NCBI GenBank assembly: GCA_019426215.1
Contig: CM033404.1
Coordinates: 5,332,001 to 5,396,000, forward strand
Reading direction: 5' to 3'
DNA from: Buddleja alternifolia
Taxonomy: Eukaryota; Streptophyta; Magnoliopsida; Lamiales; Scrophulariaceae
Length of the DNA: 64,000 bases
Position 1 is the stretch's first letter; the number at the start of each line of letters is the position of its first letter. Shown here piece by piece: positions 10,902 to 21,974 of this stretch. A model generated the notes under the pieces. That model had not been told where the DNA came from. It worked only from the letters and a program-made list of their open reading frames with translations, and ran no database searches. Position numbers and translations under genes: made by a program.

Positions 10902-11216
10902 TACGTATGATGAAATTCTCAGTAAGAAGGTGGAAGCGTGATTGTGTCTTTGTATTTAATTAAGTTCTTTCATGAAATATTAATTGATATAAGATAGTGG
11001 GGAAATTACTCTAATTGTTAAAAGCTCATTTAACAAAATAATTTAAGCTTGATCACTTTTTTAATTTGTTCAAGAGGCATTTGCCGTTCAGCTGGAGTTT
11101 CATTTAAAATTTTGTGTTGATTTTAATTGGTATCTAAATTAGAATGCGCCGAAAATAATACATTATATATTGATATGAATTTGCTATTTAGGTCCCTTTT
11201 GTATTTTATATAGCTC

Positions 11217-11340
11217 TTAATTTAGAAAGTATTGATTAACTAAATCCGTCAAAGTCAACTAATTAAGATAATTTCTTGCCAAATTGAGGGTGATGAAAAA
11301 AGGGTGGTACAAAAACGGTGGTATATAGTATTTTTCTTTT
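11217..11340. repeat. Half copy of a MULE-type MITE
   Basis: The stretch 'aaagtattgattaactaaatcc' through 'ggtggtatatagta' matches the right half of the element at 39678-39849. It interrupts the 3' flank of copy 2 relative to copy 1. The left terminus is missing. Confidence 0.55.
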
Positions 11341-12735
11341 ATAATATATTTGAATTAGTAATTATGTACTATGCATATATCCCACTAACACTAATTGTTC
11401 ATTAGCACAAATTATATAGATGTACCAACTACCAACATATCAGAAATAGAATTTTTTGTGAGTAATTAATCCTCTTAGATTTTCTTTACTCTCATGTTTT
11501 GTACGGAGGATCAAGAGTTCTTCATAGCATTGATTTGCTTAATTGGATACCAGAAATGGATACTATTTTTATTAATTAAGTTGGAATAGGACAAAGTGGT
11601 GATCCAATTATAAACATTATCAATGAGTTTCCTCTCTTAATTTTTCGTCTTTGATACCCTGTTTTCCTGTAATGTTTTTTTTTGGGAGGGGTAGGGGATG
11701 TGACCATAAAATTTGATCATGTTCTTTATAACATTACTTTTCATTCGATAACATTGATTCAAATTAACTATGATAAAATATTTACAACAAAATATCAACA
11801 ATTTATTTCGTAGCCAATGAAATTCAAACCTAAATCCAACTTGTAAAAATGTCAAATTGAACATAAACAATATCTTGTCCGAATCATTAAATCTATTTAT
11901 ACTAATCGTCATGCACAACATATTCATAAAAAATTGATGGGGCGACGACAATAGACAAGGTCACGATGATAGTAACCCTAATATGTGGTTGGTTTTCATT
12001 GGTGGTCCTATGTAAAGATGCAAGAAAATTAAACAAGCGCTCAATCCCTCAATATTTTGCCCGTCCATAACAAACTTATACTTTTTGTCAATCCATTTCA
12101 AACCATGCCATACTCAAATTCTAAAATTGTCAACCCAAAATAGAACATCTTATATATGGAAAGGAAAATGTACACAGATATTCAAAGTTGATGATTGGAT
12201 CAAACATATTTGCACCAGATCCAGAAATTCATCCATCAAATCCTCATCGTCAACACACTGGATTATTCTTAGGACTGTCACACATTTACAACCATTCATG
12301 TTGCAAGAACGCATATTGTCCACCATATATCAAACAATTATGATTATATCGAAACTTGGGGTCCCAAAATTTTCTACGAATCACAGATACATATGGCTGA
12401 TTTCTTGAAACACAATCAAAGGTAGAAAGAACGGCTACTGTTATTTCACAAGAGAGTAAAATTGAGAAAAGATGAAGGAAGCTTTTTTTCGAATACCAAC
12501 TGAAAATTCATGTGTAAAGTATTCCACAATGCTATTGAGAATGTTAAACCCAAACAACAAAAAATACACGAGAGTAATTTTTTACACATCGATATTTGGA
12601 CAATTTGAACTCAAGATGTACGCCATGGCTGAAACATGAAGTCTAGTATATCTGGAGAAGCATTTACAAGTACCTGGAGAAGCATTTACAACTACATGTT
12701 AGTGAATATCAAAACGTGAACAGGGGATCTATATA
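11341..12735. other. Intergenic DNA
   Basis: The first about 80 bp still match the copy 1 flank ('attgttcattagcacaaatta'). The rest is AT-rich with ORFs of about 100 residues on both strands (11637-11951, 12085-12408). These show no domain, no neighbouring splice sites and no codon character, and I treat them as chance. Confidence 0.4.
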
Positions 12736-13144
12736 TACTATAAGAAAAAAAAATATTAGTTACAACTTACAACTGACAATATCAAATTTTTTGCTAATTA
12801 CTACATTTGAGTGTTTTATCATAATAAATACTTTCATGAATTCAATAATAACAAAAATTGGGCCTAAATTGTCACTTACTGACAATTATCGATTCGAGAA
12901 TTGTTTCTGAGCTGATAATTCAAATATGTAATGATAAAAAAAGTTCCTATAATGGCTCAAATCCATATATGTGATGTTATTGAGTTGTTGAATATGTCAC
13001 TAATCATTAACAATGGTGATTAAAACATTTATTATAGCTCGTCAAATCATTATTGAGCCAAAACAAAACTCATTATCCCTATAACTTAATTTTTATGTTG
13101 TTAATTAACATTATATCACTAATGTAGCTTTTTTCCTTGTAGCG
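12736..13144. mobile_element. Possible CACTA-type MITE
   Basis: The left end tactataagaaaaaaaa and the inverted right end cgctacaaggaaaaaa are imperfect terminal repeats of the CACTACAAGAAAA type. The flanking triplets ata and aga match at two of three bases. The element ends about 200 bp before the TH2 stop. Decayed ends keep this tentative. Confidence 0.4.
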
Positions 13145-13342
13145 AGAGATAAAAGGGTGTAAAATAAGGAACTTACTTCGTAAAGCTCTAGCCAGAAGAT
13201 TCACCATTTTACATTTACAGTTCTGAATGGAAATCCCTATAGCAAAACAAAGGGAACAACAAAGCTGAGTTGTGAGCAGCAACAAAAAAAATAGCCACCT
13301 TACCTGTATATGTATCCTATTATATGAACATTTTTCGATCTC

Positions 13343-16300
13343 CTAAAACCCGAGAAGAAAAGCGTGAATTTCTGCCCAGCTAGAAACTGTGTATAGAAAT
13401 TTTCGACCCTTTCGATCCTCCAAAAGAGATTTTTCATGAAAAATCCAATGCTGCTCCTCAATCACAGAGGGAAATAAAGGAGCAAAAGAAACACCAAAAT
13501 GACTACCCAATCTTCTAAGACTTGAGCTAGAACCTATCACAATACCAATCTGTGCCTGAAGCAAGCAAAGCAAGTCACCAACTGTAGCTCCAATATATAA
13601 TGTCACATTCTGTTGATCATTCAATATACTGGAAAAGGCTTCAACTTTGTCGATTGGAGACACAACCTTCCAAATAATTTCACCCGTAGATATTGAATTT
13701 TCGTACATTAGCTCATTTGCGTGTACGTTCACAGAGTCTAAACCACCTGCTCGAAATCAAACAAATTTTAGAATATATTATTCATGTGGATAAATTAAAA
13801 GATACAATTTACTCAACTTCCTATAAAAAGACAAGTTTTGAAATGCGCATATCAAGATTGTAGTTGCAAAACTGAGCACAAATAGGCCGGACTGTGCAGA
13901 GAACTACTTGTAGGTCCTTCCAGTATGACTTCTTTTTAGAGTGAATGACAAAGACACCTCTTGCATGACACCATAATTACAAAAATTACCCAAAGTGTTT
14001 AGTAATTACCATAACTTTCCCTGTTAGTAAAAATATATTACAAGTTTACCCCGTGTCAGTAAAAAAGCATATTACAAATGCACCTTTATTATTCGAGTTG
14101 TCAGGATCTAAGGGGTGTGTGTTGGTAATTTGCAAAACCTCAAGGAGTTCGTGGTAATTACTCGATAAGTGAGAGGCGTGCATGTAAGTTTTTTATTCAA
14201 CAATTAAAAATGCGGTGTTTTTGTTCAAGCTTGTGGAATGCAGATCAAGTAAATATAGTAAGAGTTTATTAACAGATTTTAACCTATAATTAAACCATTA
14301 AAACCCCACAATCCCACAGAAAAAATGAACACACCTGATGAAAAAGCAGACTTAATGAGATCACCACTCCAACAATAGGAGATAACATGGATGTTTGTGT
14401 TCAAATTTTCGTTCTGAATAAAACTGTGGAAAAAATCCATGCAACCATCTTGGAAAACCATGCTTTCTCCAGCTCGTTGTATATCTTCGACACTCAGACC
14501 CTTAAGTACCTCAAAACCTGTCGCCCTCATATCTGACTTCTTCTCAAAATCCGAAATGTGCTGAATTGCTTTTCTCAGACCTTCGTAATCAAATTTTTCT
14601 ACTTTATCGCCAACCAATATGCTTTCAATACATAGTTCATATTCTTCAGTATACCGCTTGGAATGTTCCTCCCACCTGCTTCTCACATGAGTCTGATCTG
14701 ATTTTGATGCTGTTAAAATTGCCAATTCTGCTAATATGGAGGAAGAATCCAAAACAGTGCATGTCAAATCAAAAGCTGAAAATAACAGGCGACGAGGTTC
14801 TGCTGGATTGCGTCCTTTACACAGAGGGACAATAGTGTTCTTTACAAGTGGCTGCGCTAGGAAAAACTCTACTTCAAGCTTCATAGCTTGGCGATACAGC
14901 TTTTCTATGATATCAAGCTCTTCTCCTGTTAAAGACACACTTAGCTTTTCCAGCAATTCCTCTGTTTGCATAGCTTCTGCCTGAATAGAATAAATAAATA
15001 AAATTTATGATCTATAAGACCATTGAGAGCGCTCAGTGGGGTTTCTGTTAAATAATACAAACCTGAAAAGTGTCGGAGAAAAAACTTTCAATCCACTTTT
15101 GGTTTGGATGAATGCCTTTACTGGGATCAGGAAGTGCCAGCAACTCCTTACCCAGAAAGGCATAGAGCCTCATACGAGGTGTCATAGCACCAATGATATA
15201 AGCAGCCAACTTAGATTTCTCAAAGGGAGTAGTAGCTAGCTTATCAGGAGCTTTTACTCCATCCACTTTTCCAGATGCTGTTGCCAGCAAAAAATCTGTA
15301 TACTTGACAGTTGCAGCCTTCGGCGTACTCTCTTTGTGTAGGTCAAACCCCAACGTCTAATTGGGCAAAAATAAAGAGAAAATGTAGAAACATTTAGCCA
15401 CAAGTCAGCTGCTCTGTTTAGGAGATATTGAAGACTCAGAAGGATGATTATGAGCCAAAAGACACAATTTTAACTTCTTGAGGCATAAGCGAAACCCCCG
15501 CCCGCCTAGTATAAAATTGTTCTTTCACATGTCATTGAAGTGTCCGGCATAGTCACTATAATCAAACAAGTGGTTTCATTTTCCTGTAATACTGTCTATT
15601 AAACACCTAACACAGTTTTCTTGACTTTTTCTAGCAATTTGTTTTTTGCTTTAGAAACTATAAATTTTCCAAGACATTAAGAGTTGCCAAGATACAAAAC
15701 TTGCGATGTGTCAACTATGATGACATATTAGGCAAGAAACAGAATTAGAGCGCCTATGCATCTCTCCAGAGTCTTAATAATACTTACTTGGATAAAAAAG
15801 TCGTGCAGTTTGAGCTTTTGAGGAATACTCTTCCAAAGTTTGCAAATCTCAACTTTTGCATCATTGTCATCCGCACACTGCTCGGCCTTTTCATACCTAA
15901 TTCACAATATTTTCAACAAATATCAAAATCCTGTTTGAGACGATACACCCATATTTTTTATTAAGCAAATTTAATGTTTCTTAAATTAAAGAACTGAAAC
16001 TCTACCATTACTGTCTGATAAGAAAATCACCAATACCACAATGTCTTTGCATAATTGTGAAATTTATCCAAACCAATGAAGGAAGAAGAAAACTGGAATA
16101 GTCAAATTATTTAGACTCACTCATTTTCACAGTGCTCAGGAATAACAACATTCACTGGTTTACGAGTGAATTTTCCATACAACAACCAGTGCATAGTAAC
16201 TCTTACGCTAAACGCAAAATTATCATACATGATTGTGTGATAGAAAAAGGCAACATGATATTCCTCGGCCACATTCATATTCATACCATAACGAGTGTTT

Positions 16301-17199
16301 TCAATTAATTGAAAGATAAAACCAATTAGAGCGATGACTCTTCCCCTTTATCACCTCAATGATTAAACAAACGACACAAAATCTCATTCTAAATCTTTGT
16401 TTCAATCCATGGAATAGCAGTCATCTACATGCAACAAATATAGGTACTCATCTAATAAAACAGAGTCCACAATTTATCTATAATCCAAAATTATGTACCT
16501 TATATTTCAATTCAAATTCAAATAAGCCTTTTGCCTTATATTTATGCACTTTTCTGTTAATGATTAGTCTCCATTACTTTAATCGTCACATTTTGAGTAC
16601 TTAAATCAATCATCTATTTCTATATTTAAAATAGAAAATTATATTCACCAAAACTCCATTCAAATTCAGATGAGCCTTTTGCCTTATATTTATGCACTTT
16701 TCTGTTAATGATTAGTCTCCATTACTTTAATCGTCACATTTTGAATACTAAAATTAATCACTTATTTCTATATTTAAAATAGATAATCATATTCATCAAA
16801 ACTAAAATATTCAATTCTTGATATCAAAACTAGTAAACATCTCTCTTAAAAATAAAAATAAAAACAAGCATTACCAATCCACACAAAAAGGAATAATTCA
16901 CACAACTCTAACAGAAAAATCTCCACAACAGCAACAACATTTTCCAAATAATAATAATAATAATAATAATTTTTAAAAAAAATTAAGAAAGTGATAGTTA
17001 CTGACGCTTGTGCGAATGCGCGGAGGATATGAACGTCCTGCGCTATACAATGGAGGAAATCATCGCGCTCAAGAGTTCCGGCAGCCAAAGAAACGACAAA
17101 CGGAGTGTACAAAGCCTGTATCCGTTCATACTTGAACTTGTTCCACAATCTTTTCGCCATAACGTCGTCCTCAGTAATCGGCGTCGACGAAGATGCCAT
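13343..17199 (-). CDS. TH2: TH2: TenA_E plus HAD-type phosphatase (thiamin salvage/TMP phosphatase), five exons
   Basis: Exons on the minus strand are 17199-17006, 15896-15788, 15356-15063, 14980-14335 and 13746-13343. All have GT-AG borders and compatible phases, giving 548 residues. Residues about 15-240 form a TenA_E domain (CIAQDVHILRAFA near 51-63, TPFEKSKLAAY in exon 3, MTPRMRLYAFLGKEL, MKLEVEFF near 232-239). Residues about 260-548 match the HAD part of plant TH2 (At5g32470 type), which dephosphorylates thiamin monophosphate and acts on formylamino-pyrimidine breakdown products. The HAD part reads SAFDLTCTV at 267-275, where the motif I nucleophile Asp would be Ala268. It reads IGATVGDLL at 466-474, where motif IV IGD would have Asp, here Ala468. 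Motif II Ser400 (VISYCWSGD) is present. I chose the first in-frame ATG; the frame stays open upstream to 17388. Introns hold a 148 bp tandem repeat and a worn MITE-like stretch (about 13940-14165). Confidence 0.9.
16509..16806. repeat. 148 bp tandem duplication in TH2 intron 1
   Basis: Two units (about 511-658 and 659-806 past 16000) share long identical words, for example 'ccttatatttatgcac' and 'attagtctccattac'. They differ at a handful of positions. The duplication lengthens intron 1 but does not touch a splice site. Confidence 0.85.
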
Positions 17200-17462
17200 G
17201 GGGATTTCGATAACAAAATCGGTTGTTTTCGAACTCGCAATACGGTAGAATGCGGAAGAGAGCGACGGAACGTGATGATTTGAGAAAAAAAGGAGTAGCG
17301 CTGGCAATATAGCAGTTCTTGAATCGTAAATAGTTCTCCTTCTTGTTGAATATACGATTCTACGAATTTTTTGAGGCTCGATGAAGATTCAAACTCAAGA
17401 GAGGTGAAATTTTCAGCTGACGGCGGCGGCGGTGGCAGCGGCGGAGGAGGTGGTGGTGGTGA
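17200..17462 (-). promoter_or_regulatory. TH2 5' leader with open in-frame extension
   Basis: Reading upstream from the TH2 ATG, the same frame has no stop until TGA at 17389-17391, giving 63 extra codons without an ATG. The extension is Arg-rich near its start (STRRRTIYDSR) and Ser/Leu-rich later. It has few acidic residues outside its two ends, like an organelle-targeting peptide. Further upstream (about 17420-17462) is a CCG/CCA triplet-rich tract typical of plant leaders. Confidence 0.45.
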
Positions 17463-18926
17463 GAAGAAATGGGAGAAAACTGAAATGTGAAGTAGTTACA
17501 GAATGTCAGAAAAATGGCGGGTGAAATGAAATTAATAAAGACTTAATGGGCTGGGCTGGGCTTTCTGGCCCATTTAATATCAGATGGGATATTCGAAGCC
17601 CAAAAGGTTAATCATGTATTTCAAATTTCAACCCATTAAGGTAGATGGACCCGACCCAATTGTTCATCAAAATATTTGGTGTTCGGGTCATTTATAGTAA
17701 TTTATTTACCATTTTATCACCTCTATAAAATACTCACTAATTTTAATTTGGATATGTTCATTTTCTTTTATTAAGGTTTCTATATGCACAAGCATGAAAT
17801 ATATTTGACTATAAATTATAATTTATTTACCATTTTATCACTTCTATGAAATATTCATAAATTTAATTTTGGATATGTTCGTTTTCATTTATTAAGGTTT
17901 CTATATGCACGAGCATGAAATATATTGAGTATAATTTTGATCAAAAAAAGAAATATATTGAATATAATTATCATTTCTTTCATGTCATATGGTTTAAAGT
18001 TCATTTGCGAGTGCGATTGTATTTATTTTAACTTACTATCTACTAACTTTCCAAATATTAATTGAGTTCTTTATGCCACAAAATCGAATAAGGACTTTAA
18101 GATTCACTTGAATTTGTTCTTGGGAAAGGAATAATAATGGCCAAAAAAAGAAAAGAAATATTTCGTTGATCCCCCAAAAAATATTATTATACTACTTTTA
18201 TTAAAATAAAATCAGGAAACTTGACTTTGTACCAGCTTCTTTATACTCCAATTACATGAAGTATTCATAACTATGAAAAGCCAATATTACCTACAAAGTC
18301 CATCAAAATGTATTACAATGTCATTATCTTTTTATCTTTTCTAATTTTGACAAGAAAAAAAAACTTGTGTGTGTCTGGGGGATAGGGGGAGCGGATTTGT
18401 AGATTGCGAATTTTTAATAGTTGTAGGACCAATTTTATCAACTCTATAATTACGGGATTAAATTTATAATTTTCTCTTGTGTTACCTCTAGAACTGTTTA
18501 TGATGAGATGACCTGAATGTGATGTATAATGTCTTAGTGATGCAATTTTGAGTAAAAGTCAAAAATACTATACTTGATTTGATTTTTATTTGGGTTCAAT
18601 AGTTGATTTATGGTGATAAGTTGGGTGATTCTATATCACACTGGATTGAATAGGGCCGGTGCATGAAATTATACTGGGTTGAATAGAGCCGATACACCAT
18701 GCACTATTGGATGGAAGGATGAGATAGTAAAAATCACTCAATACACTTACATCCAATTGTGCTAAATAGATCGACTCCATTGGACTAATTTATTATAAAA
18801 ATTCCCTGATATGTTTGATTATGTGGATGTAGAAACTTGGTTCTATATGTTGTCCTCCATAATTGGTAGGTCAAGAAATGTTAAGATTTGATGGATAAAG
18901 TGACTATAAAATACACAAGAAATTAC
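17463..18926. other. Intergenic DNA between TH2 and a CACTA-type element
   Basis: No gene is seen. A 121 bp tandem duplication lies at about 17698-17939 (shared words 'tttatttaccattttatca' and 'aaggtttctatatgcac'). The remainder is AT-rich single-copy-looking DNA, with a repeated 'actggattgaatagggcc / actgggttgaatagagcc' pair near 18640-18690. Confidence 0.5.
17698..17939. repeat. Tandem duplication, two 121 bp units
   Basis: Units at 17698-17818 and about 17819-17939 are co-linear with roughly a dozen differences and small indels. They lie upstream of TH2 on its promoter side but about 500 bp from the start codon. Confidence 0.8.
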
Positions 18927-19356
18927 TACTACAAAAAAATAAGACATTGGTGGCAAAAATGTCAGAGAATATCAAAATTGTCACTAATTATCAATTTTTA
19001 GTGACAAAATTTTTTGTCTTGTCACTAAAATATGTTCCACATGTTTAATAGTGACAAGATTTGTATAGAAGTTGTCACTCTTAATAATTAGTGACAAAGA
19101 AATTGTTGTCACTATTGAAAATTAGTGACACCTTTTGTGACAACTTAGTGATAACAATTATAGTTGTCACTCTATTTTTATTGTCACTATACATGTGTCA
19201 CTAATTGTCAATAGTGACAACTTTAAAGAAACTCTTGTCACTAAAAATTGTTATTGTGACAAAGTAAAAATTATTGTCACTCATTATATACATCTAGTGA
19301 CAATTTTAACATTGTCACTTCAAATTTTGTCACAAATATTACTTTTTGTTGTAGTG
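18927..19356. mobile_element. CACTA-type non-autonomous element with dense TTGTCAC/GTGACAA repeats
   Basis: The right end, inverted, reads CACTACAACAAAAAG; the left end reads TACTACAAAAAAATA. The flanks are TAC at 18924-18926 and 19357-19359, the 3 bp duplication expected of CACTA elements. Inside, TTGTCAC or GTGACAA recurs about 20 times in both orientations across 430 bp, like the subterminal transposase-binding repeats of this superfamily. There is no transposase frame; the 68-residue ORF at 19195 is made of the repeats. Confidence 0.75.
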
Positions 19357-20322
19357 TACATGATTCGGCTATTAGACCCAAATATATTGACAATTGCCTA
19401 GAGGACTATATTATCTCCTCTGTTGAAGGTTACATGCCTTTACTATATCTAAATGTTAATATTTATTATTTAACATTTCAAACTTGGAGTGGAAAATTTT
19501 CCATAAATTATTGTCGTATTTAGGAAGACATAAAATAAAGTAATGAACTAGTAAATTTCAAAGTTTAATTTCTCTCAAACGCTCGTTAGGAAGAGGTTAC
19601 TCCTATAATTAATGTTATCTGCATTCCGAACTTTGGATATTATTAAAATAAAATAATGGAATTAATTCCTCCCAAAAAATAAATTACTTCTGAGATCACA
19701 AATAACTATTAATTTGGATAGAGTATGTATGTATTAATGGTTGATTTCCTGGATAATCCATGCTGAAATTTCCATGAATGGGACATACATTTTGACTGAC
19801 AGGTATATAAAAAGAAATGAACCCATCTACCCATGTTTAGACACGTGAATTATATACAAAAAACCCTAAGCTAGCAGCCCTATATGACCAATCAATAATT
19901 ACTTGTTCATCATATTTTCAATCTCTTTCATGTGGTCTTACCAACCTTATATATTGCAACTAGATTATTAAAATACATATGTTCATTAAAAACCGGATTA
20001 GAGAGCTGTCGTGCTCCAACTTCTTTCTTCTTTTTTAATTTCTTTTTTTTTATAAAAACTCGACTCTCATAATCTACTAGGGCATGCCTCCAGAATCAAA
20101 AAGCATAAAGAATCAAACTCACAATTTTTTGATAGAAAGTGACTCGTTCCTTGCCAATTGAATAAGGTGTTTCCTACTCAGACGTCTTTCTATGCGAGTA
20201 ATATTCTAATTACTAAAAGCAATAAAGAAACACTACAGCTCATGCAATCATAGTTCTCACTAAGCATACCCTTGTGTATATTGAATATTACCACTTGAGA
20301 GCAAAAAAGCATGACCACTTTG
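19357..20322. other. 5' flank of TED7-like copy 3
   Basis: From about 19735 to 19985 the sequence is co-linear with the flanks of copies 1 and 2 ('cattttgactgac', 'acacgtgaatta', 'agcagccctatatgaccaatc', 'catgtggtcttaccaacctt'). It carries the uninterrupted site into which the LINE at 7150 inserted in the copy 2 flank. No gene is seen. Confidence 0.55.
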
Positions 20323-20350
20323 TTAGTGGTTTAGGTGTATATATATAAGG
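20323..20350 (+). promoter_or_regulatory. Probable core promoter of TED7-like copy 3
   Basis: The conserved 'agtggtttaggtgt' is followed directly by tatatatataagg (about 20338-20350), 88 bp before the ATG. The leader that follows shares 'aagtgattaatttcag' with the other copies. Confidence 0.5.
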
Positions 20351-20437
20351 TATAGTCCATATCATTCATCATCCAATACAGAAAAGTGATTAATTTCAGC
20401 TTATTATCAAGAAGTTAATCACTCAAGGCAAACAAAA

Positions 20438-21310
20438 ATGCCTTCTTTCAAAAGCATAAAAGTAGCTTATCCATACCATTCTCCTCCACCACCATCCCCG
20501 TCCCCTCCGCCACCACCTCCTCCACCGCCGCCACCACCACCTTCACCGTGTCCACCACCCCCTCCACCTCCTTCCAACCCACCACCACCCCCTCCACCTT
20601 GTTACGGCAAAAAACACTGTGGCCACTACAAACCACCCACCGGAGCACCACCACCTCCACCTCCACCACCACCACCACCACAGTCACCTCAATACCCACC
20701 TAAGGGTCCCACCACACCACCACAAACACCATCATACCCACCAAAAACACCACCTTCACCTCAATACCCACCAAAGGGTCCCACTACTCCACCACAAACA
20801 CCATCATACCCACCAACAACACCACCGCGTGGCTCGGCGGCGCCGCCGGGAGCACCATACTATCCACCGCACTACCCACAGCCGCCGACACTGCATCCAG
20901 GTGCTCCTGGATTCCCTCCGTACTATTCACAACCGCCGTCAACACAGCCGGAATCTCCTTTTTACCCTCCATATTCACCATCATACCCACCAACAACACC
21001 ACCGGGTACCCCCAACGCCATCACCCCATCTTCACCACCGTCAGGCACCATCGTAACACCGCCTCCAGGCGGCGGCGGCGGCGGCGGCAGTGGCAGAGAT
21101 ACAACCATCATCGCCGTGTGCGTTTCTTTAGGCGGCGCGTTCTTCTTAGCATTCATTGCCATTGGTCTCTTTTGCTTAGCCAAGAAAAAGAAGAAACCCG
21201 TTTTGATTCCAGCTGCTGCTGCTCCATATGGACATGAAAATCCACCGCCGGCACATCACGGTGAAGGAACTGGCGGCGCCGCCACCTCAGGGCAGCATGG
21301 TTATCAGTAG
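20438..21310 (+). CDS. TED7-like Pro-rich membrane protein, copy 3 (longest)
   Basis: This intronless gene encodes 290 residues. The start MPSFKSIKVAYPYHSPPPP is the closest of the three to TED7. Residues about 15-80 are nearly pure Pro runs interrupted by one Cys-containing island (PPCYGKKHCGHYKPP). Residues about 85-200 hold repeated blocks of the type QYPPKGPTTPPQTPSYPP, present twice and partly a third time. After a Gly run comes the membrane segment (about 222-247, TTIIAVCVSLGG...), then AKKKKKP and a His/Gly tail ending GQHGYQ. The Pro blocks are internal tandem repeats at DNA level (about 20690-20820), which explains length variation among copies. The likely role is a plasma-membrane protein with a Pro-rich wall-facing part, as for TED7; this is inference. 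A Copia element begins 70 bp after the stop and interrupts the 3' UTR. Confidence 0.8.
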   Translation: MPSFKSIKVAYPYHSPPPPSPSPPPPPPPPPPPPPSPCPPPPPPPSNPPPPPPPCYGKKHCGHYKPPTGAPPPPPPPPPPPQSPQYPPKGPTTPPQTPSYPPKTPPSPQYPPKGPTTPPQTPSYPPTTPPRGSAAPPGAPYYPPHYPQPPTLHPGAPGFPPYYSQPPSTQPESPFYPPYSPSYPPTTPPGTPNAITPSSPPSGTIVTPPPGGGGGGGSGRDTTIIAVCVSLGGAFFLAFIAIGLFCLAKKKKKPVLIPAAAAPYGHENPPPAHHGEGTGGAATSGQHGYQ

Positions 21311-21380
21311 TAACATTAAAAGTGATGATCCGTTCGTATTGGAGAAAAAATAAACGTTCATGTCAACGTCATATATATAT

Positions 21381-21610
21381 TGTTGAAGCCCAACAAGATA
21401 TTGGGCCTACAAGCTTCAAGTCCAGTCCAACCCATTCTACAATGGGCCAATAACCTAGGGACTATTATGTAATTATTAGACTAGGTTTTTATATATCAGT
21501 TATGTATTTGTGTATAAATATGTATCATTCAGATACAACAAGTAAGCCGACATTCTTCCCGTTTGTATTCTTATTGTTTGTATTTGAGCATAAACTTCCT
21601 AATTTTAGCA
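21381..21610 (+). repeat. 5' LTR of the Copia element
   Basis: The LTR is 230 bp with TG...CA ends. It is identical to 27056-27285. Candidate TATA-like words lie at about 21490-21520 ('tttttatatatcag', 'tgtataaatatg'). Confidence 0.92.
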
Positions 21611-21974
21611 TGGCATCAAGAGCCTGAATCTTGAGGTTTTCTTTTCCAATCCTTCGATCGATCTTGGTGTTCTTTCACAGCCTTTGGCCGATTTTTTTTC
21701 CTTATCACTGATTCATAATTTTTTATACCTCAAGTACACCATTTCCGCCGGATCTGCTACGGGTTGCGTCTGTTCTCTCTCATTTCGTCTTGAGCAGCAG
21801 CTCTGCGTTCCTTTTCGTCGGATTCGCTCATCTCACGGCCGGATTCGCTCGGGAGAGACCTTTTCGTCAAGTCTGCTCGATTCACGCCGTCTCTGTTCGT
21901 TTTTTCGCCGGATTCGGTCGTCAATCGTCGGATCTACCTCGGGAGAGACGTTTTCCGCCGGATCTGTTTTTTAT

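Noticed and set aside
11637..12408. ORFs of 104 and 107 codons
   Set aside because: They are isolated in AT-rich DNA without domain, conservation between the duplicated blocks or splice context.
13940..14165. MULE-like MITE in TH2 intron 4
   Set aside because: The inverted arms are too diverged and I could not find a target duplication. It is mentioned only within the TH2 entry.
20448..21183. Long antisense and alternative-frame ORFs across the Pro-rich genes (e.g. 20619-21056 His-rich, 20448-20699 Val-rich)
   Set aside because: They are mirror frames of CCN/CCA-rich Pro codons and have no independent signals. The Pro frame is the one conserved among three paralogues.
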